Source: Thermoplasmata archaeon
Lineage (GTDB): Archaea > Thermoplasmatota > Thermoplasmata > Thermoplasmatales > Thermoplasmataceae
Direction: 5' to 3'
DNA length: 18,396 nucleotides
Assembly (NCBI GenBank): GCA_021797055.1
Contig: JAKAAI010000035.1
Location: forward strand, 1-18,396
Shown: positions 1 to 7,429 of the stretch, piece by piece
How positions within the stretch are numbered: the stretch's first letter is position 1
How the letters are laid out: the number at the start of each line of letters is the position of its first letter
Translations under genes and position numbers: made by a program
Notes under the pieces: generated by a model
Database searches by the model: none
Seen by the model: the letters and a program-made list of their open reading frames with translations, nothing else
Told to the model about the DNA's origin: nothing

Positions 1-2
1 CT

Positions 3-113
3 GAAGAGAAGCTGAAAGAGAGAATAAAAGAGAGTTTCATGGAATTATCATGCAGGCTGGCATTCGCAAAAAGATGGGTAGAGAAATTCCTGGATACAAG
101 TATAATAGTGTAG
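3..113 (+). CDS. C-terminal end of an unidentified protein (truncated by window edge)
   Basis: An open frame enters from the left edge and runs 36 codons to a TAG at 111-113. The translated tail is charged and helical, starting EEKLKERIKESF and ending KFLDTSIIV, which looks like a real protein C-terminus rather than random sequence. The two other plus-strand frames close sooner near the edge. No family can be named from 36 residues. The next gene starts 80 bp downstream behind its own TATA-like elements, so they are probably separate transcription units. Confidence 0.4.
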   Translation, partial: EEKLKERIKESFMELSCRLAFAKRWVEKFLDTSIIV

Positions 114-193
114 GTAATTAACTATAATTTATTTAGTGGATATAATGATGCCTAGCAATATATTATAGATGGGTGAAGTGAAAGGGATTTAGT

Positions 194-571
194 GTGGACT
201 CCTACAAAATTGCAGATTCGGATGAAATGAAATCTAAAATTTTCTCAATTATATTTTTTCCCGTCTTCTTTATTTCTCTGTTAGCAACAAGTGTATTATG
301 GTACAAAAGTTACATTGAAGGAAACGGAGGAAACGTGCCTGTAATTATGGTAATCCTCATTATTATGGTTGTTATGTTATTAATCCCCCCAACGCTTTTA
401 CTTTTTAGTAAGAGAAGAATATCAACATGGTTAATGGTATTCATCCTCATAGTTTTGCTTCCTCTGTGGGAGATTGGTTTCGATGGATTGGGTCTGCTTA
501 TTTTCCCCATAATAATGGATATTTTCATACTTGCTTATACCAAGCGAGGGCCAAGAGTTTTAAATAATTAA
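194..571 (+). CDS. Small four-helix membrane protein, unknown function
   Basis: A 125-residue protein with a GTG start. After a short polar N-terminus it is almost entirely hydrophobic. Four probable membrane segments lie at about residues 15-37, 48-71, 78-95 and 98-116. They are separated by a polar loop (KSYIEGNGGN), a basic loop (SKRRIS) and a short turn, and the protein ends in a basic tail (TKRGPRVLNN). The basic loop after helix 2 and basic tail after helix 4 suggest that both lie in the cytoplasm. TATA-like elements sit at 125-134 and 156-168, and purine-rich AAGGGAT is 5 nt before the GTG. An ATG at residue 12 is a possible shorter start. I recognise no enzymatic motif or named family. 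It stands alone, with no obvious operon partner. Confidence 0.6.
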   Translation: MDSYKIADSDEMKSKIFSIIFFPVFFISLLATSVLWYKSYIEGNGGNVPVIMVILIIMVVMLLIPPTLLLFSKRRISTWLMVFILIVLLPLWEIGFDGLGLLIFPIIMDIFILAYTKRGPRVLNN

Positions 572-632
572 TCAATAAGTGTCTGCTGTGCTCTCTTTAT
601 CATTTGGATCCTCAATGCGATCAGAGAGAAAT

Positions 633-644
633 GCATATAAAAGG
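633..644 (+). promoter_or_regulatory. TATA-like element with no gene behind it
   Basis: GCATATAAAAGG resembles an archaeal TATA box and would place a plus-strand start near 660-665. No open frame follows on this strand; the next sequence holds the hairpin at 710-738. The reverse complement (CCTTTTATATGC) could also serve as a TATA box on the minus strand. Confidence 0.3.
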
Positions 645-709
645 TTTATGGAGCTTCTGGCATAGATCGGAATACGCATGGATTAAATCAGACTTGACAG
701 GTATTATTC

Positions 710-738
710 ATCACCTTCATACATGGATAGTAGGTGAT
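710..738. repeat. Inverted repeat / possible stem-loop
   Basis: ATCACCT at 710-716 pairs with AGGTGAT at 732-738 across a 15-nt loop, followed by TAAAAACC. It could be the hairpin of a small transcript from the 633-644 element, or a leftover from a mobile element. Seven base pairs can arise by chance. Confidence 0.3.
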
Positions 739-771
739 TAAAAACCATTCTTAGCCATACATTTCTTATTA

Positions 772-1452
772 TCATGGAATATACTCAAAACTAGGAAGGA
801 ACTCAATGATCGCTTCATCATAGATAATATTGTGATCTCTTTCCTGAAGAGGAGTTGATAAACCAGAAATGAATCTTAAACCTTTCGAACGATCAAATCT
901 TTCATGCACTTTTAAGTTTGGAGTTATACCTCTCTGCTTTCCGAGCATAACCAACATCATCTCAGTCTGCGATCTGAATGGTCACTCTCCATTTCTTTAG
1001 TAATTGAGCCAACGCAAATTGAAAAATAAGTGATGAGTATGCTCATGAAGTCTAACCAATTCCTCAATTGCCCAGTAATTCTTGGTTTTAGACAGTTCCA
1101 ATTTTTTGGATCTTGAGAGCTCTTCTGCAGTGGCTATAATGTGGGCTTCTCAGAGTATTGCAGCCCGTTCTAATAATAACCAAGAAGACCTATATTTTAT
1201 CCACTCCTTTAGCACGAAAAATTATTTCGGGACATTTCATCCTTATTACTTCATTTGTGTGCTTGTCTCTTTTGAACAAACCGTAAAGTTCGTCGGTAAT
1301 GTTTATCCAACCAATTTGGACCTCTTAAACCTCTTTTTTTGTTTTTCATAACTATCCCAAAACATCCTCATCCAATTCGGAATAATATTCAAGCAGGCGG
1401 ATGCAGTCCATGATCAACCATCAGCGAGTTCATCATTATTGAGATCCGTCAT
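772..1452 (-). pseudogene. Decayed protein gene, identity unknown
   Basis: On the minus strand, several stretches read like real protein but are broken by stops and frame changes. Reading from about 1452 downwards: MTDLNNDELADG; a segment starting SWTASACLNIIPNWMR; in another frame MDCIRLLEYYSELDEDVLG, then stops, then EVQIGWINITDELYGLFKRD continuing to RAKGVDKI; after further breaks AEELSRSKKLELSKTKNYW and FQFALAQLLKKWRVTIQIAD; finally 62 residues (960-772) containing HERFDRSKGLRFISGLST and ending FLPSFEYIP before a TGA. Order and direction are consistent with one ancestral gene of about 220 residues carrying several frameshifts and nonsense changes. I cannot name the family; a DDE-type transposase is only a weak thought. 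The plus-strand frame at 1082-1351 is read as a shadow of this remnant. Confidence 0.45.
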
Positions 1453-1491
1453 ACCAAAAAAGTTAATAGGAGAAAAGTAAATTGCGTGGCT

Positions 1492-1818
1492 ATGGATTGC
1501 AATTCTCTAATCGCAATGATAGAATCAAAATACAGCAAGATGCTTGGCCCCTTCGGGCGGGAGGAAGATCTATCAGAAACTGATCGTTTGAAGTATATAG
1601 ATGCAACATCAGAATTCTTGAAATGGATGGAAGACACGACACTTAGAACTCCCTGTGAATCAGGCGATCAGACAATTTCAGCTAAACAGTGTATTCTGAA
1701 TACAATGAATGATGATCCAGATGAGTCGCAGCATCCGCTTCTCTGGGAATCTCTAGGTCTTTTTTCAAACGCAAGACTCAAGCAGATTTTCGGAGTTGAA
1801 ATATTCTCTGACGAATAG
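1492..1818 (+). CDS. Small acidic protein, unknown function
   Basis: A 108-residue protein from the ATG at 1492; a GTG two codons earlier (1486) is in frame. It is markedly acidic, especially around residues 24-30 and in the DDPDES segment and FSDE tail, and has three cysteines. It appears soluble, with a helical N-terminal half (SLIAMIESKYSKML). A weak TATA-like GTTAATA at 1462-1468 would put the transcript start close to 1492, giving a leaderless message. AGGAG at 1468-1472 is 13 nt before the GTG and 19 nt before the ATG, too far to decide the start. It begins 39 bp from the 5' end of the decayed gene on the other strand. I recognise no family. Confidence 0.5.
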   Translation: MDCNSLIAMIESKYSKMLGPFGREEDLSETDRLKYIDATSEFLKWMEDTTLRTPCESGDQTISAKQCILNTMNDDPDESQHPLLWESLGLFSNARLKQIFGVEIFSDE

Positions 1819-1861
1819 GTTTTATCCACTAAAAGTTTAATTAGTCTTCTAAAATCGATCC

Positions 1862-2212
1862 TTGATAAAAGTGGATGAGAGAATAGAACGCAGGTTGCAG
1901 GATATCGTTAAAGCATTGCCTTCTGAGGAAATGTATTTTGAAGCCTTACGGGATATTATTAAGGACATAATCAAAGAGTATCTGAGAAAACAGATCAACC
2001 AGAATGCAGAGCTGAAAAAGGGCATAGCCGAAGCACTGCGTGGGTTTATGGAAGCAAAGCTGAAGGAATATGATTCTATGGCGAGAATGGCTAAGCTAAC
2101 TGCAAGTCTGAGTCTCCTTGCCGCTCCTGAGTCAGTTAAAGATGAAGCGATCAAGGACTTTGCATCTGTCTTCCAAAAAGAGATTGAAGAAATAATAAGA
2201 AGAACATTCTGA
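1862..2212 (+). CDS. Small all-helical charged protein, unknown function
   Basis: A 116-residue protein from a TTG start; a GTG at 1871 (residue 4) is an alternative. The composition is strongly helical and charged, with amphipathic patterns such as LRDIIKDIIKEYLRK and FQKEIEEIIRRTF. A less charged middle section (residues 75-92, MARMAKLTASLSLLAAPE) may pack as a helical hairpin. There are no cysteines and no membrane segment. A TATA-like TTTAATTA at 1836-1843 predicts a start near 1866, which slightly favours the GTG. It is convergent with the DP1 gene, leaving 47 bp between the two stops. A long antisense frame covers the same region, but the plus frame has the better protein character. No family recognised. 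Confidence 0.55.
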   Translation: MIKVDERIERRLQDIVKALPSEEMYFEALRDIIKDIIKEYLRKQINQNAELKKGIAEALRGFMEAKLKEYDSMARMAKLTASLSLLAAPESVKDEAIKDFASVFQKEIEEIIRRTF

Positions 2213-2259
2213 TCCTTATTCTTCAATATATTTGAGTGATTACATTAGAATCGCATTAT

Positions 2260-3750
2260 TTATTCGGAGGATTTAAAATCCTTGATAATTGTGCTTTTCG
2301 ATTTCAGGTCGAAAAGCGTGAACATTGAAGGGTTCGGGCTGAAGTTCATCATCTTCTGATAATCCGTCTGCGATTGCCATGTGGACGAGTTGACATATCT
2401 GACTCCTTTGTAATTGCCTATGGCGTGGGAATGAACATGGCCCGTAATGAAAATATCCGGAACTGTTTCAATTACATGATAATCATTTGGAGATGGTATG
2501 AGTGGTGTCTTCCCTCCATATTTTGGTGCAAGATGCCTTCTTCTGAGAAGTTCTTCTATTGCCTTTCCTATCGTACTGAAATTAAGGCCAGGAATAAGCT
2601 CGACCATGTCGTTCAGGGACATACCATGGTAGATCAGTACGTTCTTTCCTTCCAGTACCAGATTATATGGATTTGGAAGAAAATAAATGTTATCGTTGAA
2701 ATCCTTCTTCAGCTTTTCTGGAAGAACAGGCTGTGGTTCTGCTAGCCTAACGATATCATGGTTTCCAGGCATGATGAATACCTTGATATCTTCAGGTACC
2801 TGATTCACGTATTCAGATAGCTTCCTGTACTGCTCAAGTGGTTCCAGTATCTCAAGATCCGAGTCCTGTCCAGGATAAACACCTATTCCGTCCACAACAT
2901 CTCCGCTCAGAACAAGATACTTTATTCTACTGGAATCTGTGTCGGAGCTCTTTATCCAGTTTATCATCTGCATAAAATCGTTCTTTCGGAATGTTTTGCT
3001 TCCAACATGTATATCTGAAAGTGAAGCAACATATACCGGATCGGCCTTTTCATCGTCTATTACCCTGTAAGGTATGTCAGGTCTGATAATTTCATTTGCA
3101 AATATGGTTTTCCTATCACCCTTTGCTGAAAGGCCGCCGACTATCCCAATGACCTCATCCTCCAGTATAATCTCATTGAATGATTTCTTGTTCTTCATGA
3201 TCATTACTTCAATCGAATCATCGAGATCTTCAACAAGGAGTCTCTTGTGACCATTTTTAGTTACAGAAACATCAGAGACCATTGCAACGAGCTTTACCTC
3301 TCTGACATCCTCACGAATCTTTTTAATCCCCTTTATGTCGGTTGAACCACGCATTGCGCTCGAAAGCGATATGATCTTTCGAAGTTTTTCATACCTGCTG
3401 ACAAAGTAGCCTCTGAAATCGTCCACGGAAGATTTCACCCTGACGTCCGGGAGATATATCTCAAATTTTCTATCAGATGATTCATACGGAAGATTGAGTG
3501 TTTGTCGGATCTTATCTACGCTTATGTAACCCGAGTCAAGCGTCTCTTTTGTTATCAACCTGTTTACGAGATCACCGCTGTTACTTTTAAGCAGCAGATC
3601 CAGTGCATCAGAGGCAATTAGGAGGCCATGTGAATTGAAAAATTCAATTATTCTAGCACGATCCCTGTAAATATCCTCCATGTGAGGCAACAGAGCTTGG
3701 AAGTTTATATTTTTCTTGTTTCTGAGAAAGTGAAAGGAAAACATAACCAT
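2260..3750 (-). CDS. polB: DNA polymerase D (family D, Pol II) small subunit DP1
   Basis: The small subunit of the archaeal replicative D-family polymerase. It is a 3'-5' exonuclease that pairs with the large catalytic subunit DP2, which is not in this window. The N-terminal part (about 25-130) is the helical DP1 region, and an OB-fold-like segment follows (about 150-235). The calcineurin-type phosphoesterase domain has its metal motifs in order: SDIHVG (D246, H248), SGDVVDG (D284), PGNHD (N330, H331), YHG (H375) and GHVHSH (H438, H440). The conserved C-terminal STWQSQTDYQ is also present. All expected metal ligands are present, so the exonuclease should be active. At 496 residues it has normal length for shorter archaeal DP1. 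The ATG at 3750 fits a minus-strand TATA box at 3787-3794 with a leader of about 14 nt; ATGs at 3744 and 3681 are possible. No Shine-Dalgarno is visible. Confidence 0.95.
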   Translation of the reverse strand: MVMFSFHFLRNKKNINFQALLPHMEDIYRDRARIIEFFNSHGLLIASDALDLLLKSNSGDLVNRLITKETLDSGYISVDKIRQTLNLPYESSDRKFEIYLPDVRVKSSVDDFRGYFVSRYEKLRKIISLSSAMRGSTDIKGIKKIREDVREVKLVAMVSDVSVTKNGHKRLLVEDLDDSIEVMIMKNKKSFNEIILEDEVIGIVGGLSAKGDRKTIFANEIIRPDIPYRVIDDEKADPVYVASLSDIHVGSKTFRKNDFMQMINWIKSSDTDSSRIKYLVLSGDVVDGIGVYPGQDSDLEILEPLEQYRKLSEYVNQVPEDIKVFIMPGNHDIVRLAEPQPVLPEKLKKDFNDNIYFLPNPYNLVLEGKNVLIYHGMSLNDMVELIPGLNFSTIGKAIEELLRRRHLAPKYGGKTPLIPSPNDYHVIETVPDIFITGHVHSHAIGNYKGVRYVNSSTWQSQTDYQKMMNFSPNPSMFTLFDLKSKSTIIKDFKSSE

Positions 3751-3786
3751 TAAAGAATTATGTCAGTATGGCATCAGCAGACGGTA

Positions 3787-3794
3787 ATATAAAT
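3787..3794 (-). promoter_or_regulatory. Probable TATA box of polB (DP1)
   Basis: Read on the minus strand the element is TTTATATT, the same octamer found before nurA and sepF. Using the spacing seen at sepF (30 nt from first T to start of message), transcription should begin near 3764, 14 nt before the DP1 ATG. Its last base overlaps the TTG start codon of the divergent glucoamylase gene. Confidence 0.5.
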
Positions 3795-6160
3795 TGTCTG
3801 AAGCTTTTGGTGCTCCTGGAATCAAGCCCAGGTGGACTCATGGGGATAAGGAAGGAGTGGGCACGGCGTATTCCACATCTAGTCGTATCTGGTTCACTAT
3901 ATGGAAAGGCATTGTCACCGAGATATACTATCCACATGTAGATACACCCCAGACCAGGGATGTTCAGATCCTTATCACTGACGGAAAGACATTTTTCCAC
4001 GAAGAGAAAAAGCTAACAAACAAGACGTTCAGGCTAAACGATTATAGCGCTGGTTACAGGATTGAATCCGCTCCTGATGGCTCGTCTTACACAATAACAA
4101 AGGAGATCATTACAGACCCACATTCATCCACGGTGCTGATCCATTATAAAATCCTGCCCCTCAAGTCAGAAAAATTAAAGATATATCTGCTGTGTGCACC
4201 ACACCTTGGTAGCGAGGGCATGCACAATAATGGTGAGATACTCAAAGTTAACGGATCAGTCACCCCTTACGCCTATCGCGGTGATATACATATGGCATTA
4301 CAGTCCTCATGCGGCTTTTCAAGAGGATCGGCTGGCTTTGTTGCCTACAGCGATGGATGGACGGACATTTCCCGGAACCTGAATATGGATTATGAATTTA
4401 CCTCGGCAACTGATGGTAATATCGCCCTTACCGCAGAAATACCTCAACAGGATCAGTATGATTTCACGGTGGCAGTTGCATTTGGGGATAGCAGGAATAA
4501 CGCAATACTAAAGGCTATGCAGGCAGCGTCAACTCCATTCAGTACAAAGATGGATAGATTCAACGAGCAGTGGAAAAGGTCAAGAAGACAGCTTCTGGAT
4601 CTTGGAAAATACTCGACTGACAAAGGAAATCTTTTTCAATCATCTTATAACGTGCTAGTTAGCCATGAGGATAAAACCTATGCCGGTGCTTTGATTGCAT
4701 CACTATCTATTCCCTGGGGAGAAATGGCCGGTGATGAGAACAAGGGCGGTTACCACCTTGTATGGGTCAGAGATATGTATCACAGCTCAACAGCTGCAAT
4801 GGCGGCTGGGGATATGGGAATTGCTGAAAACGCATTGATATTTCTTGCGACCGCTCAGCAGGACGATGGAGGATTCCCGCAGAATTTCTGGTTAACCGGA
4901 GAACCATACTGGCGCGGAATACAGCTTGATGAAACTGCCTTCGCAATCATACTCGCCTGGAGGGTTGCTAAAACAGGCAAATGCGGTTTTGACCCGCACG
5001 AAATGGTCATGAAGGCAGCCTCATTTATAGTTGAACACGCTCCTGTTACAAATCAGGAAAGGTGGGAGGAAGCATCTGGTTATTCTCCATCCACGCTTGC
5101 ATCCAATATTGCCGCAATGGTCTGTGCATCAGAATTTGCTTCAGAAAGGGGAGAGACGAAGCTGTCAGATCTTTTCCTCGCATATGCAGATTTCCTGTGG
5201 AGTCATCTTGAGAAGTGGACTGTAACCAACAACGGCACTTTGGTGCGGGGCATAAAGAGGCATTTTATCAGGATACTACCCTCCACACCGGATGAATCAG
5301 ACAGGGTTCCGGACATTGAGAGCGCTGTGCTTACGATAGCAAATCATGCTCCGGGCGAAAACAATAAATTCAAGGCATCGGAAATTGTCGATGGTGGCTT
5401 TCTTGAGTTAGTAAGATATGGCGTCATGAAAGCGGATGATCCACTAATAGTGGATTCAGTTAAAGTCATAGATGCTGTCCTTAAAGTAAAGACCAAATAT
5501 GGCGAAACCTGGCATCGCTACAATCATGATGGTTACGGAGAGACTGAAGATGGATTTCCATTCACTGGTTATGGAAAAGGTCGTGCCTGGCCCCTGCTTA
5601 CAGGCGAAAGGGGACACTACGAGATCGCACTTGGAAAGGATCCGAATGAGAGAATAACTGCTATGGAAAAATTTTCTTCAGCATGCGCGATGCTCTCTGA
5701 ACAGGTCTGGGATTCCGATGATATTCCTGGGAAGCACCTGTTCAATGGCAGGCATACTGGTTCTGCACGCCCTCTCGCATGGGCGCATGCCGAGTACATC
5801 AAGTTACTGCGTTCCGTACGGGATCACAGGGTATTTGATCTGATAGATCCAGTTTACAACCGATACTGCAAGAATGTGGGCAATCCTTCTAAAGTCGAAA
5901 TCTGGAGATTTAACAGAAAGATTACAGAAGCCTCGAGGGACTTTAAAATAATAATTCTGACGCACAGCGTATTCAGTCTCCATGTAGGGACCGATGGCTG
6001 GAATAATCCTGTAGACATCAGGTCAGAAGCAATTGCACATAGTTTCTACACAGTCGAAATACCAGATTACATGATGAAATCTAGGGAAATTAATTTCACA
6101 TTTTTCTGGCCAGAAGCTGAGAGGTGGGAAGGAAGGGACTTTACTATCAGCCTCGTGTGA
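3794..6160 (+). CDS. GH15 glucoamylase / glucodextranase-type alpha-glucosidase, likely cytoplasmic
   Basis: Expected to release glucose from the non-reducing ends of starch, glycogen or related alpha-glucans by an inverting mechanism. The 788-residue protein has an N-terminal beta-sandwich domain (about 5-265, starting FGAPGIKPRWTHGDKEGVGT), an (alpha/alpha)6 catalytic domain (about 285-680), and a C-terminal beta-rich extension (about 690-788) ending FWPEAERWEGRDF. Catalytic-domain hallmarks include HLVWVRDMY and RWEEASGYSPST, with E425 the probable general acid by analogy with fungal WEE. GRAWPLLTGERG holds E605, the probable base. This three-part layout matches prokaryotic glucoamylases and glucodextranases. 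There is no signal peptide, so a role in internal glycogen turnover is likely. The start is TTG: an in-frame TAA lies at 3785-3787, and the conserved N-terminus begins right after. No Shine-Dalgarno is visible. Exact substrate (alpha-1,4, alpha-1,6 or trehalose) cannot be read from sequence. Confidence 0.92.
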   Translation: MSEAFGAPGIKPRWTHGDKEGVGTAYSTSSRIWFTIWKGIVTEIYYPHVDTPQTRDVQILITDGKTFFHEEKKLTNKTFRLNDYSAGYRIESAPDGSSYTITKEIITDPHSSTVLIHYKILPLKSEKLKIYLLCAPHLGSEGMHNNGEILKVNGSVTPYAYRGDIHMALQSSCGFSRGSAGFVAYSDGWTDISRNLNMDYEFTSATDGNIALTAEIPQQDQYDFTVAVAFGDSRNNAILKAMQAASTPFSTKMDRFNEQWKRSRRQLLDLGKYSTDKGNLFQSSYNVLVSHEDKTYAGALIASLSIPWGEMAGDENKGGYHLVWVRDMYHSSTAAMAAGDMGIAENALIFLATAQQDDGGFPQNFWLTGEPYWRGIQLDETAFAIILAWRVAKTGKCGFDPHEMVMKAASFIVEHAPVTNQERWEEASGYSPSTLASNIAAMVCASEFASERGETKLSDLFLAYADFLWSHLEKWTVTNNGTLVRGIKRHFIRILPSTPDESDRVPDIESAVLTIANHAPGENNKFKASEIVDGGFLELVRYGVMKADDPLIVDSVKVIDAVLKVKTKYGETWHRYNHDGYGETEDGFPFTGYGKGRAWPLLTGERGHYEIALGKDPNERITAMEKFSSACAMLSEQVWDSDDIPGKHLFNGRHTGSARPLAWAHAEYIKLLRSVRDHRVFDLIDPVYNRYCKNVGNPSKVEIWRFNRKITEASRDFKIIILTHSVFSLHVGTDGWNNPVDIRSEAIAHSFYTVEIPDYMMKSREINFTFFWPEAERWEGRDFTISLV

Positions 6161-6167
6161 CAGTCCC

Positions 6168-6178
6168 GTATATATTTC
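6168..6178 (+). promoter_or_regulatory. Probable TATA box of the first MFS transporter gene
   Basis: GTATATATTTC lies 8 bp after the glucoamylase stop. It predicts transcription from about 6199, roughly 30 nt before the GTG of the transporter, so the transporter can be expressed apart from the glucoamylase. Confidence 0.45.
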
Positions 6179-6230
6179 AACATTGAAATGGTGGCGATAA
6201 AAGATTATTTTCACTCTGTATTCCGGTTGA

Positions 6231-7334
6231 GTGGATAGAAGATTTTCAGATCCAGTCATTGTTTCGCTTTCAAGCGCATTTTTCTCAATGGGGTTCTTTG
6301 CGCTCACTTTTTCTTTTCCGCTGTTTGCAGATAAACTTCATTACAGTGCTGGTTTCATAGGCTTTCTTGGTATATTTGCAGGCATTCCGTTTCCTGTATT
6401 CGCCTACCTGATGACGAAATTTGGTGGTAAAGCATTACTTTCATCCCTTAAGGTATCTATGATCGCCATGATCCCTGTTGCGACTGTGTTCATACTTTTC
6501 AGTGAAAATTTATTCATCCCTCTTGTAATAGTGGCTGATCTTGCAGGTGCTGCTTTCTATGTCTCGATGGAACTCGGTATCGGGAATATCGACTCATCCA
6601 ACCTTGCTGAACGGTACTCAGCGGCGTGGGGCATCCCAAATCTGATATCTCCTGCCATTGCAGGTGTGGTGCTTGAAGATCTTGGTTACCGGTACCTCTT
6701 CTTCGTTTCATTGATATTCTTTCTCGTCTCTATAATATTCATACCAATGCGCGGACTGGAAATTCGTCATCACAGTGATTCGCAGAAGACCAGATTTTCA
6801 ATATATCTCATAATGCCTATGCTCTTTGGAGGACTGTCTGCAGGTTTTTTCTTTTATGTGATGATACCTTACCTGAGATTAACGGGTTTACCCTACATCG
6901 TGATAGGTATCGTTGGTGCAGTTCCTCCATTTTTTTCAGCCGCTGCCTTTATCGTGCTCAATAGAATAAGATCGGAAAACTGGAAGTCTTATGCAACTGC
7001 TTCAGCTCTGCTCCTATCAACACCACTGGCGCTCTATTTCTCTCAGTCCATATTGACTGTTGGAATTGTTTTTGCAATGGGAGGTTTTGGTTCAGCAATA
7101 GCATTTTCCAAGGTTCTGTCATATATATCAAGAGAATCTAGTCCATCGGCAGGTGTATTCTATTATGAAACCTTGTTTGGGATAGGCTTTATTCTTGGGA
7201 GCCTTTTTGGAGGCCTCATATTTAATTATTTCAAGTTCGTTGCTGTAATTGCCATATTTCTGCCTTCGCTAATATATTCTATCGCTGTAATGTCAAGAGG
7301 AATTGACAAACCTTTTCTTAAAGACAGGCATTGA
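6231..7334 (+). CDS. Major facilitator superfamily (MFS) transporter
   Basis: A 367-residue polytopic membrane protein with about 11-12 hydrophobic segments spread over two halves. They are divided by a polar loop at about 175-190 (GLEIRHHSDSQKTRFS), the usual two-bundle MFS layout. The segment FADKLHYSAGFIGFLGIFAG and a glycine-rich helix (IGFILGSLFGGL, about 319-330) are typical of drug- or metabolite-exporter-like MFS proteins. It is at the short end for the family. The substrate cannot be predicted. It starts with GTG; GGTTGA lies just before it as a weak ribosome site. It follows the glucoamylase gene by 70 bp but has its own TATA-like element, so a shared role in sugar handling is only a possibility. 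Confidence 0.8.
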   Translation: MDRRFSDPVIVSLSSAFFSMGFFALTFSFPLFADKLHYSAGFIGFLGIFAGIPFPVFAYLMTKFGGKALLSSLKVSMIAMIPVATVFILFSENLFIPLVIVADLAGAAFYVSMELGIGNIDSSNLAERYSAAWGIPNLISPAIAGVVLEDLGYRYLFFVSLIFFLVSIIFIPMRGLEIRHHSDSQKTRFSIYLIMPMLFGGLSAGFFFYVMIPYLRLTGLPYIVIGIVGAVPPFFSAAAFIVLNRIRSENWKSYATASALLLSTPLALYFSQSILTVGIVFAMGGFGSAIAFSKVLSYISRESSPSAGVFYYETLFGIGFILGSLFGGLIFNYFKFVAVIAIFLPSLIYSIAVMSRGIDKPFLKDRH

Positions 7335-7395
7335 AAAAGCGTTCATTGAATATTTGAGTTTGGTAAAAATCAATTTAGCTCTGCATAATATCATA

Positions 7396-7403
7396 TTTAT
7401 ATT
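7396..7403 (+). promoter_or_regulatory. Probable TATA box of the nurA-herA-mre11-rad50 operon
   Basis: TTTATATT, the same octamer as before sepF. Applying the sepF spacing gives a start at about 7426, between the in-frame GTG at 7421 and the ATG at 7430. This favours the ATG as the true start of nurA. The preceding 60 bp (7335-7395) shows no gene. Confidence 0.5.
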
Positions 7404-7429
7404 CCGTACCGCATAAGCATGTGAATAAA

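Larger units (their letters stand above)
572..771. other. Gene-poor stretch with a TATA-like element and an inverted repeat
   Basis: No credible protein frame was found here; the ATGs present are followed by stops within a few codons. It contains a good TATA-like element at about 633-644 (GCATATAAAAGG) and a 7-bp inverted repeat (ATCACCT at 710-716, AGGTGAT at 732-738) with a 15-nt loop. It lies downstream of the membrane-protein gene and next to the decayed gene, so it could be remnant sequence, a small RNA locus, or both. Confidence 0.4.

Noticed and set aside
1082..1351. Plus-strand frame of 89 codons (starts MVLDSSNFLDLESSS)
   Set aside because: It is rich in Phe, Ser and Asn with no protein-like pattern, and the minus strand of the same region holds better, though broken, coding segments.
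1849..2226. Minus-strand frame of 125 codons opposite the helical protein gene
   Set aside because: It is Ser/Phe/Ile-rich, as expected for the antisense of a charged helical gene. The plus frame has typical soluble helical composition and a TATA-like element upstream.
2335..2400. QTDYQKMMNF in DP1 as a PCNA-binding (PIP) box
   Set aside because: The segment belongs to the conserved C-terminal STWQ-QTDYQ block of the phosphoesterase domain and lacks the paired aromatic residues of a PIP box.
7335..7429. Gap before nurA checked for an RNA gene or small frame
   Set aside because: Only the TATA box at 7396-7403 is supportable; no paired structure or frame of note was seen.
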